In this document: positions 1 through 7,511 of the stretch, one piece after another
Layout: every line of letters begins with the position of its first letter
How positions within the stretch are numbered: position 1 is the first letter of the stretch
Assembly: GCF_900116855.1 (NCBI RefSeq)
Contig: NZ_UETD01000012.1
Coordinates: forward strand, 109,250-164,857
Reading direction: 5' to 3'
Source: Ruminococcus flavefaciens
GTDB taxonomy: Bacteria > Bacillota > Clostridia > Oscillospirales > Ruminococcaceae
DNA length: 55,608 nucleotides
The notes under the pieces: model-generated
Told to the model about the DNA's origin: nothing
What the model saw: the letters and a program-made list of their open reading frames with translations, nothing else
Database searches by the model: none
Translations under genes and position numbers: made by a program

Positions 1-24
1 TAAACATATTCTTGTCCTTTCATT

Positions 25-765
25 TTACCACATGAACTCCACATCGGGAGCTTTTACCATGTTGATCTCGGGCTCTGGCTGGGACTTTTCCTCCTTCAGC
101 AGAGCCTTTGCAAGCTCCTCCATTTCAACTATCTCGTGGAAATAATCGTTGAGGGGCTGGAGCGCCTTGAATATTTCAATAGCGTGATCGGCTATTTTAT
201 GGGAAAAAAGCTCCTCAGCGCCGCTGACCTTGGTGTAGACGCTGAACCCCTTTTTGATGAAATAGGGCTCCAGCTTCGGGTCGGGACAGGGCTTTTTCCG
301 CTTGTACTCGTCACCGCCGACGGTGAGTCCGTACTTTTCAACAAGCTCATCCACCATGTTGATAAACGGCTCCGAGTCCTCAAGAAGTCCGCTGCGGAAA
401 CGCTCCATAACAGCGGCTTCGGGCTTGGAAATACGGAAGCCGAACTCCGCTCCCTCGGGGGAAAGCTCGAAATACAGCGTGGGAGTCTTGCTCCAGTACC
501 ACGCATCATAGCGGACATATATCCACATGGTGTCACGGTAATGTAGATAAGGAGCAAAATTCTCGTCACGGTATATCCTGCCCACCTTGTACATCATGCC
601 GTCAGTTTCGGCAAATGGCGCAAAAAGCTCCTCGCCGAGAGCCTTCATAGGCTCATATATCTTTTCGGTGTAGACCGCCTTCCGCGGCTCGAACCACTCT
701 TTATTGTTGTTATGCCTTATGCCGAGGAGGAACTCCAGCGCCTCCTGTGAAAATCCTTCAAACAT
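25..765 (-). CDS. DUF2461 family protein
   Basis: A 246-residue protein that I recognise as the DUF2461 (TIGR02453-type) family. It shows the family pattern of an N-terminal F-x-x-E-A-L-x-F-L segment, an N-N-N-K-x-W-F-E motif near residue 20 and a central R-I-Y-R-D stretch. The biochemical function of the family is unknown. The start at 765 has AAAGGA just upstream on the minus strand. A terminal-inverted-repeat element (779-966) begins only about 14 bases upstream of the start codon, so the native promoter has probably been displaced or replaced. No partner gene is obvious. Confidence 0.85.
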   Translation of the reverse strand: MFEGFSQEALEFLLGIRHNNNKEWFEPRKAVYTEKIYEPMKALGEELFAPFAETDGMMYKVGRIYRDENFAPYLHYRDTMWIYVRYDAWYWSKTPTLYFELSPEGAEFGFRISKPEAAVMERFRSGLLEDSEPFINMVDELVEKYGLTVGGDEYKRKKPCPDPKLEPYFIKKGFSVYTKVSGAEELFSHKIADHAIEIFKALQPLNDYFHEIVEMEELAKALLKEEKSQPEPEINMVKAPDVEFMW

Positions 766-778
766 AGTTTATCCTTTC

Positions 779-966
779 ATAAATCGGAATTTAACACCAA
801 AGGTGTTAAATTCCGAAGCCCTTAGCCTTTAGCTTTTAGCCATTAGGAAGCGGCTTCGCCGCTTTATTATCGGGCGGCGGAACGCCGCCCCTACATCAGG
901 CTAACGGCTAATGGCTATTGGCTAACGGCTCAAATCATAATTTAGCAGAGCTAAATTATGATTTAT
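779..966. repeat. MITE-like element A with 15-bp terminal inverted repeats and REP palindrome
   Basis: A 188-bp non-coding element. It starts ATAAATCGGAATTTA and ends TAAATTATGATTTAT, which are imperfect inverted copies. Each end also folds by itself: 15-bp stems at about 784-816 and 932-964. Between them lie a GGGCGGCG/CGCCGCCC palindrome followed by CTACA (872-895) and runs of degenerate GGCTAA units. Related elements lie at 33921, 44571 and 55505. With the DnaA-box cluster it fills the gene-free stretch 766-1271. Confidence 0.8.
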
Positions 967-1054
967 TATATCACAAGTTGCGACATAATTCAAGCGGAAA
1001 CAACTTTTAACCAATTTTTTACAGCAATATCGTCCTAATTTCATTTCACAAGCG

Positions 1055-1233
1055 GGTGGAAAAGTTTTCAACACGGTGTTGAATTGATTGTGGAGTCATA
1101 TGTTCGATTGTTGATAACTCTGTTGAAAGGGTGGAAAACAACGCAGAATTAACTTTCTGGAAGTTCTTAAAAGTTGAAAACGGTGTGGATAATCAGGGAA
1201 AATGAGTAAACAATAAAAATACGTTGTGGAAAA
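1055..1233. promoter_or_regulatory. DnaA-box-like cluster remote from oriC
   Basis: About nine 9-mers of the DnaA-box type lie within 180 bp: a perfect TGTGGATAA at 1184-1192, TGTGGAAAA at 1225-1233, TGTTGATAA at 1109-1117, TTTTCAACA at 1065-1073, and TGTTGAATT, TGTTGAAAG, AGTTGAAAA and two GGTGGAAAA. The same variants populate the arrays beside dnaA 19 kb away. The span is non-coding. I infer a DnaA-titration or regulatory locus. Confidence 0.6.
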
Positions 1234-1271
1234 CGGCTCCACAACAATTCACTGTAAAGGATATGATTTGT

Positions 1272-1631
1272 ATGAAAAAGCTTTTAGCAATATGCTCCAT
1301 ATTTTTTACCGTTTGTGCAACTCTCACAGGCTGCGGCGATAATAACGACGGACATTATACGGACGACGGAAACGGCGCTGTCATAGAGGACTCCACTACC
1401 GATAAAAAGTACGAAAGCAATGCTGACAACGACATTCGCGACCGCGTTGACGACGCTGCCGACGGTATCGGTGACGCAGGAAAAGACATTATAGACGGTG
1501 CAGGTGATGCAGGCAAGGAGGCTATCGACGGAGCCAAGGACGCTGCTGACGATATCATCGACGGACTTGACGGCGATAAGGAGCACGACGAGGAGGAGAC
1601 TACCTCCCGTAAAAACCGCAAGGACAGGTAA
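1272..1631 (+). CDS. small acidic lipoprotein
   Basis: A predicted secreted lipoprotein of about 119 residues. The N-terminus MKKLLAICSIFF is followed by a hydrophobic core and an L-T-G-C lipobox near residue 18. The mature part is a low-complexity acidic region with repeated D-A-x-D-x-I-D-G/G-D-A-G-K units, ending in a basic K-N-R-K-D-R tail. I place the start at 1272 rather than the in-frame ATG at 1263, because AAAGG at 1256-1260 is 11 bases away from 1272 but only 2 from 1263. No conserved family is recognised. The gene lies directly downstream of the DnaA-box cluster. Confidence 0.7.
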   Translation: MKKLLAICSIFFTVCATLTGCGDNNDGHYTDDGNGAVIEDSTTDKKYESNADNDIRDRVDDAADGIGDAGKDIIDGAGDAGKEAIDGAKDAADDIIDGLDGDKEHDEEETTSRKNRKDR

Positions 1632-1638
1632 AACATGA

Positions 1639-1663
1639 GCCCCGGGGCAATGCCTCGGGGCTT
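1639..1663 (+). terminator. hairpin after lipoprotein gene
   Basis: A 7-bp stem AGCCCCG/CGGGGCT with an inner GGC/GCC stem lies 8 bases after the lipoprotein stop. There is no clean T-tract, so termination is only probable. A second short GGGGCA/TGCCCC palindrome follows near 1682. Confidence 0.4.
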
Positions 1664-1755
1664 CGTGATTATCTGTTGTAAGGGGCACTGCCCCTTGAAA
1701 TCCCATACATGGAAGATTGCAACTATTCAACATTCAGCCTTTAATTGTTGAAAAA

Positions 1756-3051
1756 TCAGCCGCAGAGCTCCACCATAGCTTCCGCCATTATCTCCGCATT
1801 TTTCAGCAGATTTGCAACAGTTATGAACTCGTCGGGACTGTGCATACGGCCGTCCTCGTTGGGAAACTCCGCACCGAAGGCGACTCCGCCCTCGATATCG
1901 TGTACATAGGTACCGCCGCCGATGGCTATGCAGTGGCCTTTATCCCCTGTCACCCGCTCATAGACTCGGAGAAGTCCCTGCACGAACTCGCTGTTTTCGT
2001 CGGTGCAGTGGGGCTCCACGCCCTCGCAGCTGTCCACCGTAAAGCCAGCGCCCTCAAGGGCGTCGCAGATGATACTGCTTATCTCAGCTTTAGTGCGGTC
2101 AAGTGGGAAACGGATATCCACAGCACCGCATATTCTGCCGTTCTCGGTATTCAGCATTGACAGCACACAGGTCATATCACCCGATAATTCGTCACGGAAG
2201 CCAAGTCCGCAGCTCTTGCCGCTGAACTCTCCGTGAGGGAAAAGCTCACCGAGGGACTGGATCAGCAGATTTTCGCCGCAGTAGCTGTCCAGAAACATTG
2301 TTATGGCATTCTCGCCCTTTTCGGGAGTGGAAGCGTGTGCGGAAACTCCCTCATAGACAGCCTCCTCAGGCTCTCCCTCATCGTTCTCCATTGTCACCGT
2401 GCAGAACTGCGGAACGGCATTGATCACCGTACCTGCCTGTATATCGATGATCTCATCATCGTCGAAGTCCGAGGATAACCACACTCTCAGCATTCCCTTT
2501 TCCGCATTGATGACAGGGTACTCACCGTCGGGAGTGAACACCATGGGCGGAAGCTCCCTGTGCTTGCGGTAATATTCCATATCCGCAGATCCGTTTTCCT
2601 CATTGGTGCCGAAGATAAGGCGAATGCCCTTTTTAAGGGGAAGTCCAAGCTCTTTGACGGCTCTCGCCGCAAAGAGTGCCGCAACAGCAGGTCCCTTATC
2701 GTCAATGGCTCCGCGTCCCACAAGCTTATCGGTGTCGGACTCATAGCGCAGAACAAAGGGGTCAGTGGTCCAGCCCGCGCCGACAGGCACCACATCAAGG
2801 TGAGTCAGCACTGCAAGCCCCGCAGGCAGATCGTTCACATCTGCCGAGCCTGCGTAGTTTTCCACATTATCAACAGTAAAACCGAACTCCCTGCACTTAT
2901 CCAGCATAAGCGAAAGAGCCTCGGCAGGCTCCTTACCGAAGGGAGCTCCCTCCTCGGCTTTGCCCTGAACGCTCGGAATAGCCACAAGTGCTCCGAGAAG
3001 GTCGATCATTTCCTGTTTGTGTGCTTCAAGATAGTTTCTGATATTGCTCAT
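1756..3051 (-). CDS. pepV: Xaa-His dipeptidase-type M20 peptidase (PepV-like)
   Basis: A 431-residue zinc metallopeptidase of the M20 family, PepV branch, cytoplasmic, cleaving dipeptides. Visible motifs are T-H-L-D-V-V-P (first metal His, near residue 84), G-R-G-A-I-D-D-K-G-P (bridging Asp), G-T-N-E-E-N-G-S (catalytic Glu pair), A-H-A-S-T-P in the lid domain and M-H-S-P-D-E near the C-terminus. I chose the start at 3051 because AAAGGAGAC precedes it; an upstream extension in the same frame has no ribosome-binding site. It is transcribed alone, leftward, downstream of the ABC ATPase gene but separated from it by a terminator. Confidence 0.85.
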   Translation of the reverse strand: MSNIRNYLEAHKQEMIDLLGALVAIPSVQGKAEEGAPFGKEPAEALSLMLDKCREFGFTVDNVENYAGSADVNDLPAGLAVLTHLDVVPVGAGWTTDPFVLRYESDTDKLVGRGAIDDKGPAVAALFAARAVKELGLPLKKGIRLIFGTNEENGSADMEYYRKHRELPPMVFTPDGEYPVINAEKGMLRVWLSSDFDDDEIIDIQAGTVINAVPQFCTVTMENDEGEPEEAVYEGVSAHASTPEKGENAITMFLDSYCGENLLIQSLGELFPHGEFSGKSCGLGFRDELSGDMTCVLSMLNTENGRICGAVDIRFPLDRTKAEISSIICDALEGAGFTVDSCEGVEPHCTDENSEFVQGLLRVYERVTGDKGHCIAIGGGTYVHDIEGGVAFGAEFPNEDGRMHSPDEFITVANLLKNAEIMAEAMVELCG

Positions 3052-3111
3052 TAAAGTCTCCTTTATATATGACCATAGCGGTACACAGCCGCGCAAATTA
3101 CCTATATACGC

Positions 3112-3137
3112 AAAAAACCGCAGTAGGAGTACTGCGG
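3112..3137 (-). terminator. intrinsic terminator of the ABC ATPase gene
   Basis: Read leftward, a stem CCGCAGTA/TACTGCGG with a short loop is followed by six T residues. It lies about 70 bases after the stop of the ATPase gene. Confidence 0.8.
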
Positions 3138-3208
3138 CAGTTTGCTTGCACACAACGTCTCCCGACGCTGTGTACCAAGAAAGAAAGGATAAATATGAAA
3201 AGAATTAA

Positions 3209-4339
3209 TCAGTTTACAATAGCCTTTTCAGTTTCCTTATCGAAAATGTGGATCCTGTTGGGATCAATAGCGACCTTGATATCGTCTCCGGGTCTTGCTG
3301 TTGATCTCGGGCTTACTCGTGCTGTGAGCGGGATACCTTCACAGAGGAGGTAAAGGTATGTTTCAGCACCCATCATTTCTGTAATTTCAACGTTAGCATC
3401 GATAACGCCTGTAGAAGCATTTGAGAGGTACATTTCCTCATCGTGGATAGACTCGGGACGAACGCCGAGGATGATCTCCTTGCCAACATAGTTGCCGAGG
3501 TCTTCGTTTACCTTAGACTCGGGAACGATGATCTGGTATCTGTTTCCTCTGCCGTTTGTTGCGCCGAATTCAACGATGAACTGACCATACTCTTCCTTCA
3601 GCTCAGCGTCGATGAAGTTCATCTGAGGTGATCCGAGGAAGCCTGCAACGAACTTGTTAACAGGATTCTCATAGAGGTTCTGAGGTGTATCGATCTGCTG
3701 AACGAAACCGTCCTTCATACAAACGATTCTGTCACCCATTGTCATAGCCTCTGTCTGGTCATGAGTTACATAGATAAATGTAGTACCGAGCTTCTTGTGG
3801 ATCTTAGCGATCTCGGTTCTCATCTGAGCACGGAGCTTAGCATCGAGGTTTGAGAGAGGCTCGTCGAGGAGGAATACCTTAGGTGAACGTACGATGGCAC
3901 GACCGAGAGCAACTCTCTGTCTCTGACCACCGGACATTGCCTTAGGCTTTCTGTCGAGGAGGTGTGTAAGGTCGAGTATCTTAGCAGCCTCGTTTACCTT
4001 TCTCTCGATCTCTGCCTTGGGAACCTTACGGAGCTTGAGTCCGAAAGCCATGTTATCGAAAACTGTCATGTGAGGGTAAAGAGCGTAGTTCTGGAAAACC
4101 ATCGCGATATCTCTGTCCTTGGGAGCGATGTCGTTTACAAGGCGGTCGCCGATGTAAAGCTCACCCTCAGAGATCTCCTCGAGTCCGGCGATCATACGGA
4201 GAGTTGTTGACTTACCGCATCCGGAAGGTCCAACGAGAACGATGAACTCCTTATCTCTTATCTCTAAATTAACATCCGAAACAGCAACAACGCCGCCGGG
4301 ATATTTCTTATAAATGCCTTTAAGTGTTAAGCCTGCCAT
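3209..4339 (-). CDS. ugpC: sugar ABC transporter ATP-binding protein (UgpC/MsmX type)
   Basis: A 376-residue ATPase subunit that would power sugar or glycerol-phosphate import. It has Walker A G-P-S-G-C-G-K-S-T at residues 37-45, a Q-loop, the signature M-S-G-G-Q-R-Q-R-V-A-L, Walker B V-F-L-L-D-E-P and the switch His in Y-V-T-H-D-Q-T-E-A-M. A C-terminal TOBE/OB regulatory domain covers roughly residues 235-376, as in MalK, UgpC and MsmX. No permease or binding-protein genes are adjacent, which fits the shared, multi-transporter ATPases (MsmX-like) of Firmicutes. It is monocistronic, with its own promoter at 4408-4436 and a terminator. Confidence 0.92.
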   Translation of the reverse strand: MAGLTLKGIYKKYPGGVVAVSDVNLEIRDKEFIVLVGPSGCGKSTTLRMIAGLEEISEGELYIGDRLVNDIAPKDRDIAMVFQNYALYPHMTVFDNMAFGLKLRKVPKAEIERKVNEAAKILDLTHLLDRKPKAMSGGQRQRVALGRAIVRSPKVFLLDEPLSNLDAKLRAQMRTEIAKIHKKLGTTFIYVTHDQTEAMTMGDRIVCMKDGFVQQIDTPQNLYENPVNKFVAGFLGSPQMNFIDAELKEEYGQFIVEFGATNGRGNRYQIIVPESKVNEDLGNYVGKEIILGVRPESIHDEEMYLSNASTGVIDANVEITEMMGAETYLYLLCEGIPLTARVSPRSTARPGDDIKVAIDPNRIHIFDKETEKAIVN

Positions 4340-4407
4340 TTAATCCAGTCCTCCAGTTCAAAATAAAATGCCGATCAATTATTCTTTACAGTATCAGCTA
4401 TGATAAT

Positions 4408-4436
4408 ATGATACCACATTTCCAAAAATATTGCAA
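4408..4436 (-). promoter_or_regulatory. sigma-A-type promoter of the ABC ATPase gene
   Basis: On the minus strand TTGCAA and TATCAT are spaced 17 bases apart, with an extended TGTGG before the -10. The start codon is about 70 bases downstream. Confidence 0.65.
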
Positions 4437-4454
4437 GTCTCTAAATTGACAAAG

Positions 4455-5240
4455 TTACATCTTGTTTATTAGAAAGTTTGCCGAAAAAACAGCCGAAAAA
4501 CCTTGGCAAAAGGCGTCGAAATCCGACTCTTTAAACAAGTTTTCAACATCTTTGTGCAATAATTCCATACACTCTCCGATCGCCAGTTTTTCGGGCAAAA
4601 CGAGGGCTCCCAGAGAAACTCGCATCAGCACCTCGACGTGATTTCCAACAGAGGCGAACATTCTTTTCACCTGATGATACTTTCCCTCGCAGAGCTCCAC
4701 AAATGCCAGATTATCGCTGTTTTCAGCCTTTTTTACGCGAGCAGGCAGACAAGTTTCACCGTCAGCGAGAGTCAGTCCCTCACTAAATTTGTTAACATAA
4801 TTATTTTCAAATGGTCTGGCAAGTTTCACAATATAAACTTTAGGTATGTGTCTGCGCGGTGATAGCATACGATGGGCAAGCTCACCGTCATCTGTCAGCA
4901 GCAGAGCGCCCATGCTGTCCTTGTCAAGCCTTCCTGCGGGAAACATCCCCTTTGTACGCATATCCTCGGGAATGAGCTTCATAACGGTCTCGCCGTCCTT
5001 GTCGTCGGTAGAGCACACATAGCCCTGCGGCTTATTCAGCAATATATATCGGAACCTGCTGTTTCCCACAGCCTTTCCGCAGACCTCCGCACGGGCGGTA
5101 TCCGGGTCTATCTTCACATCGCAGCGCTTCACAACCGCTCCGTCAAGGGTTATCTTTCCCTTTGCCGCAAGCTCCTTTATCTGACTGCGTGTATACTCCG
5201 TTCTCTCGGAGATGAATTTATCAAGTCTGACCGACGCCAT
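4455..5240 (-). CDS. rsuA: 16S rRNA pseudouridine synthase, RsuA family
   Basis: A 261-residue pseudouridine synthase. An N-terminal S4 RNA-binding domain (about residues 1-60: V-R-L-D-K-F-I-S-E-R) is followed by the catalytic domain with G-R-L-D-K-D-S-M-G-A-L-L-L-T-D-D-G, whose Asp is the nucleophile of the RsuA/RluB group. The target is probably the small-subunit rRNA uridine modified by RsuA, but this group also includes RluB/RluE/RluF, so the exact site is inferred. The start at 5240 is set by AAAGGAGTTTCT. It is divergent from the lipoprotein gene at 5333. Confidence 0.85.
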   Translation of the reverse strand: MASVRLDKFISERTEYTRSQIKELAAKGKITLDGAVVKRCDVKIDPDTARAEVCGKAVGNSRFRYILLNKPQGYVCSTDDKDGETVMKLIPEDMRTKGMFPAGRLDKDSMGALLLTDDGELAHRMLSPRRHIPKVYIVKLARPFENNYVNKFSEGLTLADGETCLPARVKKAENSDNLAFVELCEGKYHQVKRMFASVGNHVEVLMRVSLGALVLPEKLAIGECMELLHKDVENLFKESDFDAFCQGFSAVFSANFLINKM

Positions 5241-5332
5241 AGAAACTCCTTTTGTAATAATCCCCCTCTGTGACGGAATAAGATTTACAGTCGGGGAGTT
5301 TTCCCCTAATTTTGTCACAAGGGAGCGATATA

Positions 5333-5740
5333 ATGAAAAAGCTCACATTCATGTTCATTGCGGCGGCTGCCTTTGCACTTACAGCCTGCAGCGGCAGGGG
5401 CGACAGCTCCGAAGCAGCCATACCCGCAGGCGAGTCCTCTCAGCGCATAGACTACTTCGCCTCTCACGGCTGGGAGGTGGAGGAGATTTCCGAGCGTGCC
5501 GTAACTATTCCCTCGGATTTTTCCGCAGTATATGAGGAATATGCCCTCATGCAGGATAGGCAGGGGCTTCCTCTGAGAAAATACGCAGGTCGGAACGCAA
5601 AGCTTTTCGTATATGAGGTAAAAAATTACAGCCCCGACAGCAAAAAAATGCTTGCAGAGCTGCTTGTCTGTGATGATACTGCCGTTGCCTCAATGGTATA
5701 CAGTGAGGACAGCGGCAGTATAAAAATGCCTGTCAGTTAG
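5333..5740 (+). CDS. putative lipoprotein
   Basis: A 135-residue protein with a lipoprotein signal (MKKLTFMFIAAAAFALTAC: basic start, hydrophobic core, L-T-A-C lipobox at residues 16-19). The mature domain has no family I recognise. The start at 5333 has GGGAGCG upstream. An in-frame ATG at 5312 would place seven residues before the signal sequence and has no ribosome-binding site. It converges on the DUF4870-type gene, whose stop is one base away. Confidence 0.7.
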   Translation: MKKLTFMFIAAAAFALTACSGRGDSSEAAIPAGESSQRIDYFASHGWEVEEISERAVTIPSDFSAVYEEYALMQDRQGLPLRKYAGRNAKLFVYEVKNYSPDSKKMLAELLVCDDTAVASMVYSEDSGSIKMPVS

Positions 5741-5741
5741 A

Positions 5742-6116
5742 TCAGAATACGTTCAGAAGGCTGCCGATAAAGGGTATTCTGTAAGCCTTGCCCTTATATG
5801 CGCCGATGATATATACGATGAGAACTGCTAAAACTGCAAGTGAGATAACCGCATTGCAAATGAGACCGAGTACGGGTATCTTACCGAGAATAATTCTTAC
5901 GATATTTACAACGAATATTGTTATGAGCCATGTAAGAGACTGATTTCCATGGAATTTGCAGTAGGTAGAATTCTTATCACCTGCAACTGTGGGCAACCAG
6001 CAAAGAAATGGAAAAATATAGGCAAGAATAGCCAAAGCCTTATGCTTCTCCACCTCATTCTGAACGAATGTCTGCTCTGTGTTGATGTCGTTGAACTGCT
6101 CAAGGAAATTATCCAT
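5742..6116 (-). CDS. small membrane protein, DUF4870/Tic20-like
   Basis: A 124-residue protein with a cytoplasmic N-terminus of about 25 residues, then H-K-A-L-A-I-L-A-Y-I-F-P-F starting the first of three membrane helices, a polar Y-C-K-F-H-G-N-Q-S-L loop, and two further helices. The H-x-x-Q loop and helix layout match the DUF4870 family, whose role is unknown. The ribosome-binding site GGAGGT is 7 bases from the start. It follows nrdR by three bases and is almost certainly cotranscribed with it. Confidence 0.75.
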   Translation of the reverse strand: MDNFLEQFNDINTEQTFVQNEVEKHKALAILAYIFPFLCWLPTVAGDKNSTYCKFHGNQSLTWLITIFVVNIVRIILGKIPVLGLICNAVISLAVLAVLIVYIIGAYKGKAYRIPFIGSLLNVF

Positions 6117-6119
6117 GAT

Positions 6120-6611
6120 TCATACCTCCGTATTTTTATTTTCGGAATTTTCTTCCGAATTTTGCTCCTTCCTGTCAAATTCGCTTATTGCGGCAACGAA
6201 GCTGTCAATATCCGTGAAGTCCTTGTACACGGAAGCGAATCTGATGTATGAGATAGGGTCGATATTCCTGAGCTTTTCAAGGACCAGCTCGCCTATCTCC
6301 GCAGACCTCGCAACTGTTCTCAGTGCGTTGGCGTAGTAATTTTCCACATAGTTAGCTATCTCGGTGACCTTCTCAGCGGAGACGGGTCTCTTTTTTATTG
6401 CCGAGACTATGCCGTTTATCAGCTTTGCCTTGTCGAACAGCTGAACGCTTCCGTCCCTCTTTTCGACCATGAGCAGCGGCACCTCAACAGCCTCATAGGT
6501 GGTAAATCTCTCGCCGCATCTTGAACACTCGCGTCTGCGTCTTGTCTTATCGTCAACAGGACGCGAATCTATTACTTTTATATCTTCATATCCGCAGTAT
6601 GGACACTTCAT
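6120..6611 (-). CDS. nrdR: transcriptional repressor NrdR
   Basis: A 163-residue regulator of ribonucleotide reductase genes. It has an N-terminal zinc ribbon with C3, C6, C29 and C32, a basic R-R-R-R-E-C-S-R-C region, then an ATP-cone domain (V-E-K-R-D-G-S-V-Q-L-F-D onwards). The start at 6611 is supported by an ATGA overlap with the upstream gene's stop, so translation is probably coupled. No nrd gene lies in the window, so its targets are elsewhere. Confidence 0.95.
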   Translation of the reverse strand: MKCPYCGYEDIKVIDSRPVDDKTRRRRECSRCGERFTTYEAVEVPLLMVEKRDGSVQLFDKAKLINGIVSAIKKRPVSAEKVTEIANYVENYYANALRTVARSAEIGELVLEKLRNIDPISYIRFASVYKDFTDIDSFVAAISEFDRKEQNSEENSENKNTEV

Positions 6612-7411
6612 AGCTTCTGCTCCCCGCAATAAGACTCAGTCATTCTTGTAAGTATATTATAGCTGGAAACAAGGTCGCTTATGCCGCTCCAACCGCTTCT
6701 GTACAGCTCAAGTATGACGCCGCAATCGGGGTTATAGCCTGCAAGCTTGTCAAAGAATTTCCTGAAGTCGAACCTGCCCTTTCCGATGAGAAGGCAGTCG
6801 CCCATTTCTCCCGAGTCGCTGATATGGACATGGGCTATCTTGTCGCCCACCACATCGAGGAACCTCATGGGATTTTCGTTTGAGCGTATCGCCTGTTTTG
6901 TATCGAGTACAAAGGCGAATTCATCTCCCAGCATATTCTTTATTTCCTTTATAAACGCCGAAGAACCGCTTTTGCACCTTGAAACGTTCTCAACAGCCAC
7001 AGTCACCCCGAATTCCTTTCCGAGGCGGTACAGCTTTGAGTACCTTTCGCAGTAGAGCTCGGTATTGCATACCGACGAGGGCTTTCCTCCGTGGAAAACG
7101 AAGATATCGGCTCCCACGATATTCATGAAACGGAAATACAGCTTATAGTATTCCAGCATATCGTTTACTCTGCGCTCGTACTCCGAGAAGAACATCTGAG
7201 GCTCTATCTCGCAGGTAAACGGATGTACAGACGGGCATTTTACATCAAATCTTTTCAGAAGATTGGCGACGCCGTGGGCGAAACCCTTTTTCAGCTCCGA
7301 ATGGGTATTGATGAACACCTCAACGCAGGAAACGCCGTTGACAGAAAGGTCATAAAGGGCTTCCTCAAGGGGTTTTGGATACAGGCAAGCTGTAGAAACA
7401 CCTGCTATCAA
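6608..7411 (-). CDS. sugar phosphate isomerase/epimerase-like TIM barrel protein
   Basis: A 267-residue protein of the xylose-isomerase-like TIM-barrel superfamily (AP endonuclease family 2 fold). Visible marks include E-V-F-I-N-T near strand 2, F-H-G-G-K near strand 3, A-V-E-N-V-S (metal-ligand Glu of strand 4), F-V-L-D-T-K, H-V-H-I-S-D-S and I-L-E-L-Y near the C-terminus, a plausible metal-binding set. The substrate is unknown. The start codon is TTG with GGAGGGG six bases upstream. It leads a three-gene operon with nrdR and the DUF4870 gene. Confidence 0.75.
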   Translation of the reverse strand: MIAGVSTACLYPKPLEEALYDLSVNGVSCVEVFINTHSELKKGFAHGVANLLKRFDVKCPSVHPFTCEIEPQMFFSEYERRVNDMLEYYKLYFRFMNIVGADIFVFHGGKPSSVCNTELYCERYSKLYRLGKEFGVTVAVENVSRCKSGSSAFIKEIKNMLGDEFAFVLDTKQAIRSNENPMRFLDVVGDKIAHVHISDSGEMGDCLLIGKGRFDFRKFFDKLAGYNPDCGVILELYRSGWSGISDLVSSYNILTRMTESYCGEQKL

Positions 7412-7446
7412 TTATACCCCTCCTTGCACTGATCTGATACAATTTT

Positions 7447-7474
7447 ATTATATCATATTCAGCCCGAAAGTCAA
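7447..7474 (-). promoter_or_regulatory. promoter of the isomerase-nrdR operon
   Basis: Minus-strand TTGACT and TATAAT spaced 16 bases, about 36 bases upstream of the TTG start codon. Confidence 0.7.
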
Positions 7475-7511
7475 TAGAACAAACAAAAAATTTACATTCC
7501 GGAGAAAAGCA

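Noticed and set aside
821..930. GGCTAA-type short repeats as a CRISPR array
   Set aside because: Units are short, degenerate, in both orientations and without spacers; they belong to the MITE-like element.
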